DNA of 64,000 bases from JBMYYR01 sp965243605 (GTDB lineage: Bacteria; Bacteroidota; Bacteroidia; Flavobacteriales; CAJXXR01): assembly GCA_965243605.1 (NCBI GenBank), contig CBDEVQ010000091.1, positions 47,269-111,268 on the forward strand, written 5' to 3'. The position numbers were made by a program, and so were the translations under genes. The stretch's first letter is position 1. The number at the start of each line of letters is the position of its first letter. Shown piece after piece: positions 17,360 to 25,755 of the stretch. The notes under the pieces were generated by a model. It made no database searches. It saw nothing but the letters and a program-made list of their open reading frames with translations, and was not told where the DNA came from.

Positions 17360-18118
17360 TTATTGTTTCAGGTCTTGGATTTTGTCATAGACTGTACCTT
17401 TCTCTCCAAGCCTGATAAAAGCTAGAATTAATGAAATAAACCAACCTGGTTTTGTTATTATTTCAGCCTTTCTAGCAACTTTAATATCTCTGTTTTTTAT
17501 TGTAGTATGCCAGGAGTTCTCGTGTGATTTTGATAGATAAATAGCAAATTTCCAAGCACCATCTCTTGCTAAAGACATACTGAAATTCACCATAAAATCA
17601 TCAATCTTCTTGGTTACTTTTAATATCTTACCTAGTGTAGGCCAAATTTCTGAAAGATCTTTTTCAACATCTCCAACCAAACTAGCTAGGATGGTATTAA
17701 TCTTATCAAAATCATTCTTCAGCATATTAATATTCTTGTCTTTCATGACTTCTGCTGCCGCTATTCCTAAATCCAGATTTATATGAGCATTCATACCAAT
17801 TAATAAATGCTGTAAAACAATAGGCCAATACTTACTGTCAAGCTTAAATGCCAAAGACCATGAGTCCGAAATAGGAGTTTTAGTTTTTGAATAATAATAA
17901 GCATCAATATAACGTTTTGCAAAAATCACATCGAGCTTTTCCATTCGTTCATTATCTTCAAACTCTTTATTATCAATTCCAGCTTTTACAGCTTTTGTTA
18001 CTTTTAAATAAAGAACAGCAAAATAACCACGCGGATCAGAATTTTTTTCGGACTCCAAGACGATTCGTTCAAGGACCTGGATGACCTTAGATATTTTTGT
18101 TATGCTAGGGGGATTCAT
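17360..18118 (-). CDS. DUF5995 family protein
   Basis: 252 residues, soluble, without a signal peptide. The block QHLLIGMNAHINLDLGIAAAEV near residues 103-124 is the hallmark of the DUF5995 family, whose histidines suggest a metal site. Helical throughout. It stands alone on the minus strand with wide gaps on both sides. The biochemical role of the family is not established. Confidence 0.75.
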   Translation of the reverse strand: MNPPSITKISKVIQVLERIVLESEKNSDPRGYFAVLYLKVTKAVKAGIDNKEFEDNERMEKLDVIFAKRYIDAYYYSKTKTPISDSWSLAFKLDSKYWPIVLQHLLIGMNAHINLDLGIAAAEVMKDKNINMLKNDFDKINTILASLVGDVEKDLSEIWPTLGKILKVTKKIDDFMVNFSMSLARDGAWKFAIYLSKSHENSWHTTIKNRDIKVARKAEIITKPGWFISLILAFIRLGEKGTVYDKIQDLKQ

Positions 18119-18463
18119 AATACAAATTTGTTTAAATATAACTTATTTTATATCATTTAACATTTATTGATTGTTTTTTTTCATGATTTAGTCCTCTAAT
18201 ATTCAATTTATTTGAGTGTATAGTAAATTCTCTATAGACGCTTAGGATGAATTCACCTTTGTCTTTTAAGGGTTTAACTTTTGGCATTTGAAGAAAACCA
18301 CTTTTTTATTTTTACCTAAAAAAAATATGCCAAAATTTCAATATTCTACATTACAATTACGGATGCATTAACATTTAATCACATTTAACTTTTGGTATAC
18401 TCACATGAATTACATGAATCCAAACAATTATCCTCTACTACATAAATGCGTATTATTAAGCAC
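18119..18463. other. Intergenic stretch without a supported gene
   Basis: AT-rich spacer between the DUF5995 gene and the lptG terminator. It contains two partial direct copies of TTTAACTTTTGG (about 18269 and 18385) of unclear meaning and the promoter region of the DUF5995 gene. No credible reading frame was seen. Confidence 0.5.
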
Positions 18464-18496
18464 AAAAAAAGGGTCTTGTTTATGTACAAGACCCTT
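18464..18496 (-). terminator. Terminator of the tgt-lptG operon
   Basis: The stem AAGGGTCTTGT (18469-18479) / ACAAGACCCTT (18486-18496) is followed on the minus strand by a run of T. It lies 16 nt past the permease stop codon. Confidence 0.9.
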
Positions 18497-18511
18497 AATA
18501 TTTAGTAACAA

Positions 18512-19588
18512 TTATTTCTGCGCTTTCCTTAAGAATAATAAGGCTATTACACAGAAGATAATATTGGGTAACCAACTTGCTAACATTGCATTTAAATTAG
18601 AATACTGTGCGAAGGTTATTCCAAATTTGTGAACTAACATATAAAGCATAATTAATCCTAATGCAATAGATATATTCACTCCTAATCCACCTCTAGATTT
18701 TTTTGCTGATAAACTCACGGCTATCAGCGTTAGAATAATATTAGAAAAGGCCGCTGCATTTCTTTGGTGGAATTCAATTTCGAACCATTTAACACTACTC
18801 GATCCCTTTACACGTTCCTGATCTATCTTATCCAACAATTGTCTATAGTCTAATAGAGAGGCTTTTTGTACAATACTAACAATATCTTCTGGTTTGATTT
18901 TAAGGTCTATGTTTCTTTTCTTACCAGAGGTTACTATTTCACCTTGATCTGTAAAAACTCTAGAATGCCAACCTTGAAGCTCCCAACGTAAACTATCTTT
19001 ATTATATCGAACAATATCAGCCATCACCTTTTCTTGAAGACTAATACCATCAAAATTTTCATAACTAAATTGACTACCTCTAAAACTATTCGTATTATAT
19101 GTCTGAAATGTTAACGTTTCGTTTTCGTTAAGCTGTATATGTATTTTTTGAAACGTTGATGGATCTCTAGTAAAGATATGTTCTTGTTCAAACTCATAGG
19201 CCTCTGAAGAGATATGAGGCAAATACCATTGCATACAGAATAAAGTAGCAGCACCAATAATAGTGGCACCATATAAATAAGGTCTCAAAAACCTCCAGTA
19301 ACTAACACCACTGGTTAAAATAGGTACAATTTCTGTTTTATTCGCTAAATTAGATGTAAAGATAATAACGGATAAGAACGTAAAAAACGAACTTAACATG
19401 ATTCCGTATTTTAAAGCAAAGTTCTTATAATAGATAAAGAATACATCATTCCAATCAGGTTTAGTATCATAAAATCCACTTAATCTTTCGGTTAAATCAA
19501 ACACAACGGCTATCATTAGGATTAAACCTAATGTAAACGTAAATGTTATTAAGAACCGATTAAGTATATACCTATCTAATATTTTCAT
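18512..19588 (-). CDS. lptG: LptF/LptG-family lipopolysaccharide export permease
   Basis: 358 residues of the YjgP/YjgQ family. The N-terminus (MKILDRYILNRFLITF) is typical. Three membrane helices come before a periplasmic beta-jellyroll domain (about 110-270), and three follow (around 275-355). With LptB and LptC it extracts lipopolysaccharide from the inner membrane. It abuts tgt with no gap, so the two form an operon, an arrangement seen widely in Bacteroidota. Whether it corresponds to LptF or LptG cannot be decided from this sequence alone. Confidence 0.88.
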   Translation of the reverse strand: MKILDRYILNRFLITFTFTLGLILMIAVVFDLTERLSGFYDTKPDWNDVFFIYYKNFALKYGIMLSSFFTFLSVIIFTSNLANKTEIVPILTSGVSYWRFLRPYLYGATIIGAATLFCMQWYLPHISSEAYEFEQEHIFTRDPSTFQKIHIQLNENETLTFQTYNTNSFRGSQFSYENFDGISLQEKVMADIVRYNKDSLRWELQGWHSRVFTDQGEIVTSGKKRNIDLKIKPEDIVSIVQKASLLDYRQLLDKIDQERVKGSSSVKWFEIEFHQRNAAAFSNIILTLIAVSLSAKKSRGGLGVNISIALGLIMLYMLVHKFGITFAQYSNLNAMLASWLPNIIFCVIALLFLRKAQK

Positions 19589-20719
19589 TTATAGTCTATT
19601 CACCAATTTTTTAACCATCATATTCTTCCAATCGTAAAAATCACCAGCTATAATGTGTTCTCGCGCTTGTTCTACTAACCATAAGTAGAAACGAATATTG
19701 TGTAACGTTGCAATTTGTTTTGCTAAAAGTTCATTAGCAACAAAAAGGTGACGTAAATAGGCTCTTGAATATTGTGAATCAACATAAGAGGTTCCATTTG
19801 GATCTAAAGGAGAAAAATCATTCGCCCACTTAAGGTTCTTAATATTCATAATTCCCTCACTTGTGAACAATTGACCATTCCTTGCATTTCTACTCGGCAT
19901 TACACAGTCAAACATATCAATTCCTAAAGCAATATTCTCAAGAATATTGGCAGGTGTACCAACGCCCATTAAATATCTTGGCTTATCTTTAGGTAAAACT
20001 TCAGTTACAACTTCAGTCATAGCATACATTTCATCCGCAGGTTCACCAACAGAAAGACCACCAATGGCGTTTGCTTCACGATCGAAACTTGCAATAACTT
20101 CTGCTGATTGTCTTCTTAAATCTTTATAAGTAGATCCTTGTATAATCGGCATTAATGTTTGATTGTATCCATATAAACCTTCTGTTGAATCAAAACGATC
20201 ACAACAACGTTTAAGCCAACGATGCGTCATTTTCATTGAACGTTTCGCATAATGATAATCACATGGGTATGGTGTACACTCATCAAAAGCCATAATTATA
20301 TCCGCACCAATAGTACGTTGTACATCCATAGCAGATTCAGGAGAGAAAAAGTGTTTAGATCCATCAATATGAGACTTAAAGGTTACACCTTCTTCTTTAA
20401 TCTTTCTGTTCTTTCCTAAAGAATAAACTTGGTATCCTCCAGAATCTGTTAATATGGGTTTATCCCAATTAATAAATTTATGTATTCCACCAGCCTGACT
20501 TAAAATATCAAGTTTTGGTCGTAAATATAAATGATATGTGTTTCCTAATATTATTTGAGCCTTAGTATCGTTTCTAAGCTCATGCTGATGAACTCCTTTT
20601 ACAGTAGCCACAGTTCCTACTGGCATAAAAATAGGTGTTTGTATAACACCATGATCTGTAGTTATAGATCCAGCTCTAGCTTGAGATTTAGGATCTGTAT
20701 GTTGTAATGTAAACTTCAT
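19589..20719 (-). CDS. tgt: tRNA-guanine transglycosylase (queuine/preQ1)
   Basis: 376 residues. The substrate-binding block LTDSGGYQVYSLG near residue 90 and GVGTPANILENIALGIDMFDCVMPSRNARNG carry the catalytic aspartates, with the nucleophile in FDCVMPSR. It exchanges guanine 34 for preQ1 in GUN-anticodon tRNAs. The zinc site is unusual: the E. coli pattern PECDCYTC aligns with PNGTSYVD, so all three zinc cysteines are replaced, while the histidine in TLHNIRFY remains. Other Bacteroidota Tgt proteins, as I recall, show the same loss. First gene of the tgt-lptG operon. Confidence 0.95.
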   Translation of the reverse strand: MKFTLQHTDPKSQARAGSITTDHGVIQTPIFMPVGTVATVKGVHQHELRNDTKAQIILGNTYHLYLRPKLDILSQAGGIHKFINWDKPILTDSGGYQVYSLGKNRKIKEEGVTFKSHIDGSKHFFSPESAMDVQRTIGADIIMAFDECTPYPCDYHYAKRSMKMTHRWLKRCCDRFDSTEGLYGYNQTLMPIIQGSTYKDLRRQSAEVIASFDREANAIGGLSVGEPADEMYAMTEVVTEVLPKDKPRYLMGVGTPANILENIALGIDMFDCVMPSRNARNGQLFTSEGIMNIKNLKWANDFSPLDPNGTSYVDSQYSRAYLRHLFVANELLAKQIATLHNIRFYLWLVEQAREHIIAGDFYDWKNMMVKKLVNRL

Positions 20720-20742
20720 TTACGGTTTAATTTTATAGGTAG

Positions 20743-20750
20743 CAAAGATA
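20743..20750 (-). promoter_or_regulatory. -7 promoter element for tgt-lptG
   Basis: On the minus strand this reads TATCTTTG, an exact TAnnTTTG. It ends 23 nt before the tgt ATG. The expected -33 region is A/T-rich without a clear TTTG. Confidence 0.5.
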
Positions 20751-20986
20751 CTTTTATAAATTTATTTTTTTTAATAACCGTTTACTTTTTCAATATATTT
20801 TGTTAAGGCTAAGAGAAAATAAAATTTAGTTTTTATAATTCTATAATATTGAGACGAATAACAAATGGGTACAGTCATCATGAATTATTAAAATTGAGAT
20901 GGTCTAATTTCAACATTATGTTATATTGCCATAAATAATTAAAGAAATAGATATATTACATCTTGTAGTTATAAAGCAAACCTTAT

Positions 20987-21808
20987 ATGATTAAATCTAA
21001 AGCATTAGTTACCGTACAATGGTTAAATAAACACGTATTGGATGAAGATATCATTATTCTGGATGCCAGTTTAAGAAAAAATAAATCAGGGAAGCCTGTA
21101 CCATATTTAAAAGAAGGAATTCCTCATACACGTTACTTTAATATTTCGGAACAGTTTAGTGATCTTAACAGCCCATTTCCAAACATGTTACCAGCGTTTG
21201 ATAGTCTTGAAACTGATATTCAAAAGTTAGGTATAACATCGGATAGTAAGGTTGTTATTTATGATCAAAACGGTATGTATTCTAGCCCAAGAGCGTGGTG
21301 GATGTTTAAATTATTAGGATTTCATCACGTTTATGTATTAGATGGAGGATTTCCAGCATGGAAAGAACAGGGATTTCCAATAACACCAATTATACACAAC
21401 AATTTTAAACGTGGGAATTTTAAAATAAACCCAAACGGAAGTTTATTGGTAAACTACTTTCAAATGAAAGACAACGTACATTCAAAAGAATATCTAGTTG
21501 TTGATGCTAGGTCACAAGAACGATTTTTAGGAAATTCACCAGAACCTAGACCTTTAACTAAAAGTGGGCATTACCCAGGGTCCATTAATATACATTACAA
21601 TACTATTGTACGAAATGGATATCTTAAACCAAAAGAAGAAATTTCTAATATCTTTAATATAAAGAAAATAAAAAATCGTCCTTTAGTTTTCTCTTGTGGA
21701 TCCGGAATTACTGCTTGTATATTATATCTTGCAGCATATCTGTATTTAGACAATCCCATATCTGTTTATGATGGTTCATGGACAGAGTGGGGCGAAAGAG
21801 AAATATAA
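20987..21808 (+). CDS. sseA: Sulfurtransferase, 3-mercaptopyruvate type (tandem rhodanese)
   Basis: 273 residues with two rhodanese domains. The inactive N-terminal domain has VVIYDQNGMYSSPRAWWMFKLLGFHHVYVLDGGFPAWKEQG; the C-terminal domain has the active loop CGSGITA with Cys237. CG[ST]GxTA loops favour 3-mercaptopyruvate over thiosulfate. It is cytoplasmic and moves sulfane sulfur to acceptors such as cyanide or thiols. A methyltransferase gene follows 21 nt downstream and is probably cotranscribed. Confidence 0.9.
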   Translation: MIKSKALVTVQWLNKHVLDEDIIILDASLRKNKSGKPVPYLKEGIPHTRYFNISEQFSDLNSPFPNMLPAFDSLETDIQKLGITSDSKVVIYDQNGMYSSPRAWWMFKLLGFHHVYVLDGGFPAWKEQGFPITPIIHNNFKRGNFKINPNGSLLVNYFQMKDNVHSKEYLVVDARSQERFLGNSPEPRPLTKSGHYPGSINIHYNTIVRNGYLKPKEEISNIFNIKKIKNRPLVFSCGSGITACILYLAAYLYLDNPISVYDGSWTEWGEREI

Positions 21809-21829
21809 TTTTACTTAAAAACAATAGGA

Positions 21830-22495
21830 ATGGATCAACTAAAGCAAGAAGAACTAAATGAAATTGAATCTCAATTGGGTTTCCCTCAAGGTGACAATGG
21901 AATAGAAATGGCGAAAATGATGAATGAAACGAATATCATTATGACTTTAGAGACCATTAAAGCCTTAGATATTCACAACAATCATCAGATCTTAGAAATG
22001 GGTCATGGTAACTGTGATCACCTAAACGAAATATTAAATAAAGCTGATCATTTGTTTTACTCAGGTTTAGAAATTTCTGATACTATGTATACTGAAGCCT
22101 GTCGGATAAATAAAAAAATGGTATCTAATAAATCGGCTAGTTTTCATTTGTATGATGGAAATAGTATTCCATTTAAAGCTGATACTTTTGATAGAATTAT
22201 GACAGTTAACACCCTCTATTTTTGGAAAAATCCAAAAGATCTATTAAATGAACTCCATAGAGTTTTAACTCCAAAAGGTTTAGCTGTAATTACGTTTGCC
22301 AAATCTGAATTTATGGAAGGGTTGCCATTTGTTCAGGATAAATTCAATCTATATTCTAATCAAAAAGCTAAAGACTTAGTGAGTTTATCTCAACTAAAGT
22401 TGATTTCAATTTTGGATAAATCGGATAATGTAAAAAGTAAAATAGGAGATATGGTTAATCGAAAATTCTCTGTTATGATTTTAGAAAAACCTTAG
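21830..22495 (+). CDS. Class I SAM-dependent methyltransferase
   Basis: 221 residues. The methyltransferase_11-type SAM motif I is ILEMGHGNCDHLNEIL near residue 55; the acidic loop after beta-2 is YSGLEISDTMY, and FDRIMTVNTLYFWKNPKDLLNELHRVLTPKGLAVITF is the motif II-III region. The substrate is unknown. The first G of the usual GxGxG is kept as GHGN. It follows sseA closely, which may point to a role with sulfur compounds, but this is only context. Confidence 0.85.
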   Translation: MDQLKQEELNEIESQLGFPQGDNGIEMAKMMNETNIIMTLETIKALDIHNNHQILEMGHGNCDHLNEILNKADHLFYSGLEISDTMYTEACRINKKMVSNKSASFHLYDGNSIPFKADTFDRIMTVNTLYFWKNPKDLLNELHRVLTPKGLAVITFAKSEFMEGLPFVQDKFNLYSNQKAKDLVSLSQLKLISILDKSDNVKSKIGDMVNRKFSVMILEKP

Positions 22496-22769
22496 GTATT
22501 TATATTAATGGTGCCATAACTATTGGTACATTTAACTCATTAAGGCTTTAATATGAACCAAACAAAAATCTAAATATTATTCAATTTTTAGATAATAGGA
22601 TAAATTGAAAATCAAGGTTCTAATAAAATGAGTAACATAAATCATATTTTTTTATCATCATTAATTATTACATAACCTAATTCCTAAGTTTAATTCATAT
22701 AAATAACAATAATCTTCAATTTAATGGGAATGTTAAATATTATTTAAAATGAAGTTTATTTATAAATAA
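22496..22769. other. Non-coding spacer before the small-RNA pair
   Basis: Very A/T-rich, with stops in every frame and no recognisable gene, terminator or repeat that matches the two RNA units that follow. Confidence 0.5.
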
Positions 22770-22800
22770 CTTGTTTTATAAATAAACTTTTGTATATTTA
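22770..22800 (+). promoter_or_regulatory. Promoter of small RNA copy 1
   Basis: CTTG at 22770-22773 (-33) and TATATTTA at 22793-22800 (-7) are separated by 19 nt, fitting the Bacteroidota TTG...TAnnTTTG promoter in seven of eight -7 positions. Copy 2 has the same -7 box and a similar spacer. Confidence 0.65.
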
Positions 22801-22804
22801 GGTA

Positions 22805-23081
22805 TCAATAAACACAAGGGAAACCTTGAATATTATTGATATTTGGATTGGAAATTAATTTTGATTCATTACTTATTTAAAGTCTTGATTCTAATAAATT
22901 GAAGTCTATATTTTTTCAATTATTTGTTTGTTTGCTTATTGAGTAGACGTTAGGTTTAAAAGAAAAAATACTTAGATAATATGATCAAAATTCGCGATTA
23001 TATCGTAATAAAGTAGTATTAAACTTCCAAAACTTCCCAAATTTTAAAAACTCCATTCAATGTAAATTGAATGGAGTTTTT
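22805..23081 (+). ncRNA. Candidate small RNA, copy 1 of a tandem pair
   Basis: About 277 nt from predicted start to terminator, with no credible protein frame. A 5' hairpin is closed by ATCAATA / TATTGAT with an inner CAAGG-GAAA-CCTTG. Three blocks are shared with copy 2 in the same order: TTGGATTGGAAA (22843-22854), TTTGTTTGTTTGCTTAT (22923-22939) and a doubled CTTCC motif (23022-23041) just before the terminator. The blocks lie 50, 130 and 229 nt from the -7 box, against 49, 124 and 224 nt in copy 2. Sequence between blocks is not conserved, which suggests selection on the motifs. Family unknown to me; the 6S-like families of flavobacteria should be tested. Confidence 0.65.
23047..23081 (+). 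terminator. Terminator of small RNA copy 1
   Basis: A stem AAAACTCCATTCAAT / ATTGAATGGAGTTTT with a 3-nt loop, ending in a T-run. Confidence 0.88.
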
Positions 23082-23241
23082 GCTTTTGTATGAATATCGG
23101 TACAATAATATCAAAACCTTCCATACTTGTACATAACAAAATACATATGAAATTGAAATTATCTCTAAAGATGATTTTTTTATATAGTGGAGTAAAAATG
23201 TTAAATACCTATGTTAAGTTTTCATCATATTGGAATATTTA

Positions 23242-23273
23242 TTTGTTTTTATAAAAAAACATTGCTATATTTA
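23242..23273 (+). promoter_or_regulatory. Promoter of small RNA copy 2
   Basis: TTTG at 23242-23245 and TATATTTA at 23266-23273 are separated by 20 nt. The -7 box is identical to that of copy 1. Confidence 0.68.
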
Positions 23274-23277
23274 GATA

Positions 23278-23554
23278 TCATTAAAACCTTATAGTGGTGG
23301 TTTTACTGTTGACATTGGATTGGAAAGTCCTTTTAATTTTGAATGATCTATACTATTAAGTTTAACGCGATAAAAGATCATTATTTATTTTTGTTTGTTT
23401 GCTTATACAGAAGATGTTTTATCAAACTAAACCATAGACAGAGATTATAAAATTAAAAGATAACTGCGTTTAGCGCATAGAATATTTTTAACTTCCCAAA
23501 CTTCCCAAAGTTAAAATGCTCCATACAAATCCTGTTTGTATGGAGTTTTTTTTT
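23278..23554 (+). ncRNA. Candidate small RNA, copy 2 of a tandem pair
   Basis: Again about 277 nt. The 5' hairpin differs in sequence (TAAAACC / GGTTTTA). The shared blocks are TTGGATTGGAAA (23315-23326), TTTGTTTGTTTGCTTAT (23390-23406) and AACTTCCCAAACTTCCCAAA (23490-23509). A further stem, AATGATC / GATCATT, lies between the first two, and a small TGCG/CGCA hairpin precedes the CTTCCC block. TTGGAAAGT in the first block could pair with ACTTCCCAA in the last with one mismatch, joining the ends of the molecule. The repeated unpaired CUUCCC could instead bind purine-rich mRNA. Function inferred only. Confidence 0.65.
23517..23554 (+). terminator. Terminator of small RNA copy 2
   Basis: A stem CTCCATACAAA / TTTGTATGGAG followed by nine T. 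The outer CTCCAT/ATGGAG bases are the same as in copy 1; the inner stem has changed on both sides, keeping pairing. Confidence 0.9.
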
Positions 23555-23639
23555 GAATAATTTGGAATATTTGTAAATCCATTGACAAATCCCTAAATTT
23601 GAATAGAATGCAATTTTATCATTGAATAATAAATACATA

Positions 23640-23951
23640 ATGAAACAATCTACAGCCTATTTTATATTAATAGTATTAGTCGTTTTAACACCTTTCTTAA
23701 CAAAATCAGTCATTAAATTAAGAAGAAAACACGTATTACGTGTATTAGCAGATCAGTTAGACGATCATTACAAAATAATAGAAGAACTGGGTTCTTTATC
23801 CATTAAAGACACACAGACATTTTTTGTAAATTTCAAAACAGGAGAAGCTGAAATTAGAATGGTTATTACTGGTGAAAAAGGAATTAAATTCTACAATATT
23901 TATGGTTCAAAAAACCGTAAACGAAGGTGGGAGATAACAACCATACATTAA
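23640..23951 (+). CDS. Small membrane-anchored protein of unknown function
   Basis: 103 residues from the ATG at 23640; an upstream in-frame TTG at 23622 is less likely. One N-terminal helix (YFILIVLVVLTPFL) is followed by a basic stretch (KLRRKHVLRV) and a compact domain of about 70 residues ending KNRKRRWEITTIH, resembling the cytochrome oxidase assembly factor 1-like small domains, though without proof. It starts 86 nt after the terminator of small RNA copy 2. Confidence 0.6.
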   Translation: MKQSTAYFILIVLVVLTPFLTKSVIKLRRKHVLRVLADQLDDHYKIIEELGSLSIKDTQTFFVNFKTGEAEIRMVITGEKGIKFYNIYGSKNRKRRWEITTIH

Positions 23952-24092
23952 AAAATTCGTTTTAATTATACAAACCTATAATACGAAGATTATGTTAACA
24001 ATAAATTGAATTATTGTAAAAACATAATGACATGTTTGGTCCTTTTTAAATACAGTCAATAAGTTTGGCTTATAATTTGAAGTAAATAAAAT

Positions 24093-24632
24093 ATGATTAA
24101 GAAATTACATATATATGAACTATTAGATTATTTGCAAAAACGAAAAGCTATGTTTTTAGGTCAAGATTATACGTTTCAATCTTTAGAGGCATTTTTAGGA
24201 GGATTTTTGCTGGGGACAAATGCATTATCTATTAAAGACCATGTTTATAATGATTTTTCATATTTCAACATTTGGTTATTGGGATATTTACCTAAAACAT
24301 CTGCAAAACAGAGAGGTTGGTATAATCAGATTAGGAATTATACAAATGGAGAAGATGATAAAGCATTTGATATTTTTTTTGATTGCTTAAACAAATTTAA
24401 AACCGCTAAGAAATATACGGAGATTATTGATATTTCACCATTGAATGTAGTAAGTAACAAGCCAAACCTAAATCAAACTTCCATACCTATGCAAGATACA
24501 ATTAACACGATATTAAAGATCAAAATGGAATATTCAAATTCCATTTTAGTAAAAGGCTATAATGGAGATGATTTAATCTATGAAACTTGGTTTTTATCTG
24601 AATTCGATTTTAATCAATTTATTAAGCGTTAA
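24093..24632 (+). CDS. Unknown soluble protein
   Basis: 179 residues, no signal peptide or membrane helix. The N-terminal two thirds are helical with aromatic-rich segments (FNIWLLGYLPKTSAKQRGWYNQI, DDKAFDIFFDCLNKFK), a style common to SMI1-unrelated immunity-like proteins in Bacteroidota, but no toxin gene adjoins. Its stop overlaps the stop of the converging TPR gene by 3 nt. Function unknown. Confidence 0.6.
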   Translation: MIKKLHIYELLDYLQKRKAMFLGQDYTFQSLEAFLGGFLLGTNALSIKDHVYNDFSYFNIWLLGYLPKTSAKQRGWYNQIRNYTNGEDDKAFDIFFDCLNKFKTAKKYTEIIDISPLNVVSNKPNLNQTSIPMQDTINTILKIKMEYSNSILVKGYNGDDLIYETWFLSEFDFNQFIKR

Positions 24633-25723
24633 TCATAATTTCTACGTGAGAAATATTTCTTTTCAGTCGTTTTAAGTCTATGATTTTCATACCATTTAAC
24701 AAAACGATCAAATTCAGTTTTATTCTCTTTTAGCCAATCCTTAAATTCAGATGCATTCCCATGCATTAATAACCAATAATTATAGGATTCAATATGGCCA
24801 TTCTTCTCTAAAGATTTCTGAAAATCAAATATAATATTTGGATATTCTTTATTCATTTTATTTTTATACCATTCTGCAATAAATTGTTGTCTAACTGAGT
24901 TTAGGGTGGCTAAACTTAATGTATTATTATAATTTGAAGCCTCCTTAACAATACTTTTAACCATAGAAAGTCCATATACAAACGGAAAAGAAATTTCAGA
25001 ATCTTTAAGAATAGATGATGGCAATATTACATCTTGAGTAAATTGAACATTAGTAGGATCAACATTTAAATGAATCGATTTTTTATACGTTTTGTATAAT
25101 ATTTGACTCATTTCTTCGGAGCGCTCAGTTGTAGGTTCTAAATTCATAAACATCTCACCATAAAGAACAGCCCAAACCGTTTCATTAGAATAGGAGAGTA
25201 ATTTTGCCAATGAATAATAGTTTGAAGAAAAATTGGGGTCAACTTTAATACCCTGTTCCCAATAAGACATAGCTTTGTTGTAATCTTTTCGTCGGTATTC
25301 TATAACACCTTGCTCATGAAATAGCTTACCCGAATTCGGAAATTGTGAAATTCCATCGTTTAAAGCATCAATGGCATCATCATATTGCTTTAAACGCTTA
25401 TAAGAATCTCCTAAAAGTTCAAAACTTTGTTCATTAACGTTCTCATGAAATGTATACCGACCTAAATATTGTACGGCTTTAAGATATTTACTTTGCTTAT
25501 ATAATACATGGGCAACTTCATATGGATAATCAATATTATCAGGGTCTAAATGTTCAGCTTTCTTTAACAATACAATTGCTTTATCTCTTGTATTACTCAT
25601 TCTAGACAATTCTATTGCTTCTTTATAATAATGCTCTGCTTGAGTTAAATCCGTTTTGGATTGTGCCACTAAATAGGTCGGGGAAGTAAAAAAAAGACTT
25701 AATCCAATTATAACATTTTTCAT
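24629..25723 (-). CDS. Exported tetratricopeptide-repeat protein
   Basis: 364 residues from the ATG at 25723, chosen because it gives a clean signal peptide (MKNVIIGLSLFFTSPTYLVAQ) and lies 25 nt after a good -7 box; an ATG 27 nt upstream would spoil the signal. Several TPR units follow in residues 25-200 (AEHYYKEAIELSR, KAVQYLGRYTF, YDDAIDALNDGISQFPNSG, YNKAMSYWEQGIKVDPNF). The last 160 residues are of unknown fold. Probably a periplasmic scaffold; no partner is identified. Confidence 0.82.
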   Translation of the reverse strand: MKNVIIGLSLFFTSPTYLVAQSKTDLTQAEHYYKEAIELSRMSNTRDKAIVLLKKAEHLDPDNIDYPYEVAHVLYKQSKYLKAVQYLGRYTFHENVNEQSFELLGDSYKRLKQYDDAIDALNDGISQFPNSGKLFHEQGVIEYRRKDYNKAMSYWEQGIKVDPNFSSNYYSLAKLLSYSNETVWAVLYGEMFMNLEPTTERSEEMSQILYKTYKKSIHLNVDPTNVQFTQDVILPSSILKDSEISFPFVYGLSMVKSIVKEASNYNNTLSLATLNSVRQQFIAEWYKNKMNKEYPNIIFDFQKSLEKNGHIESYNYWLLMHGNASEFKDWLKENKTEFDRFVKWYENHRLKTTEKKYFSRRNYD

Positions 25724-25747
25724 ATGATTTGTTTTCAGGGGTATTAT

Positions 25748-25755
25748 CAAATATA
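25748..25755 (-). promoter_or_regulatory. -7 promoter element of the TPR gene
   Basis: On the minus strand this reads TATATTTG, an exact consensus -7 box, 24 nt before the chosen ATG. Confidence 0.55.

Noticed and set aside
18269..18400. Two copies of TTTAACTTTTGG as a repeat element or CRISPR remnant
   Set aside because: Only two short copies in A/T-rich DNA at unequal context; chance is likely.
23315..23330. GGAAAGTCC in small RNA copy 2, which recalls the RNase P RNA P4 signature
   Set aside because: The wider GAGGAAAGUCC context and the matching 3' P4 element are missing, copy 1 lacks GTCC, and both units are too short for RNase P RNA.
22981..23445. Short reading frames inside the small RNAs (11 codons at 22981 in copy 1, 33 codons at 23344 in copy 2)
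   Set aside because: They are not at matching positions, share no peptide sequence and cross the conserved blocks in different frames.
24093..24632. Immunity protein of a polymorphic toxin system
   Set aside because: No toxin, RHS or secretion-linked gene is adjacent, and the resemblance is only compositional.
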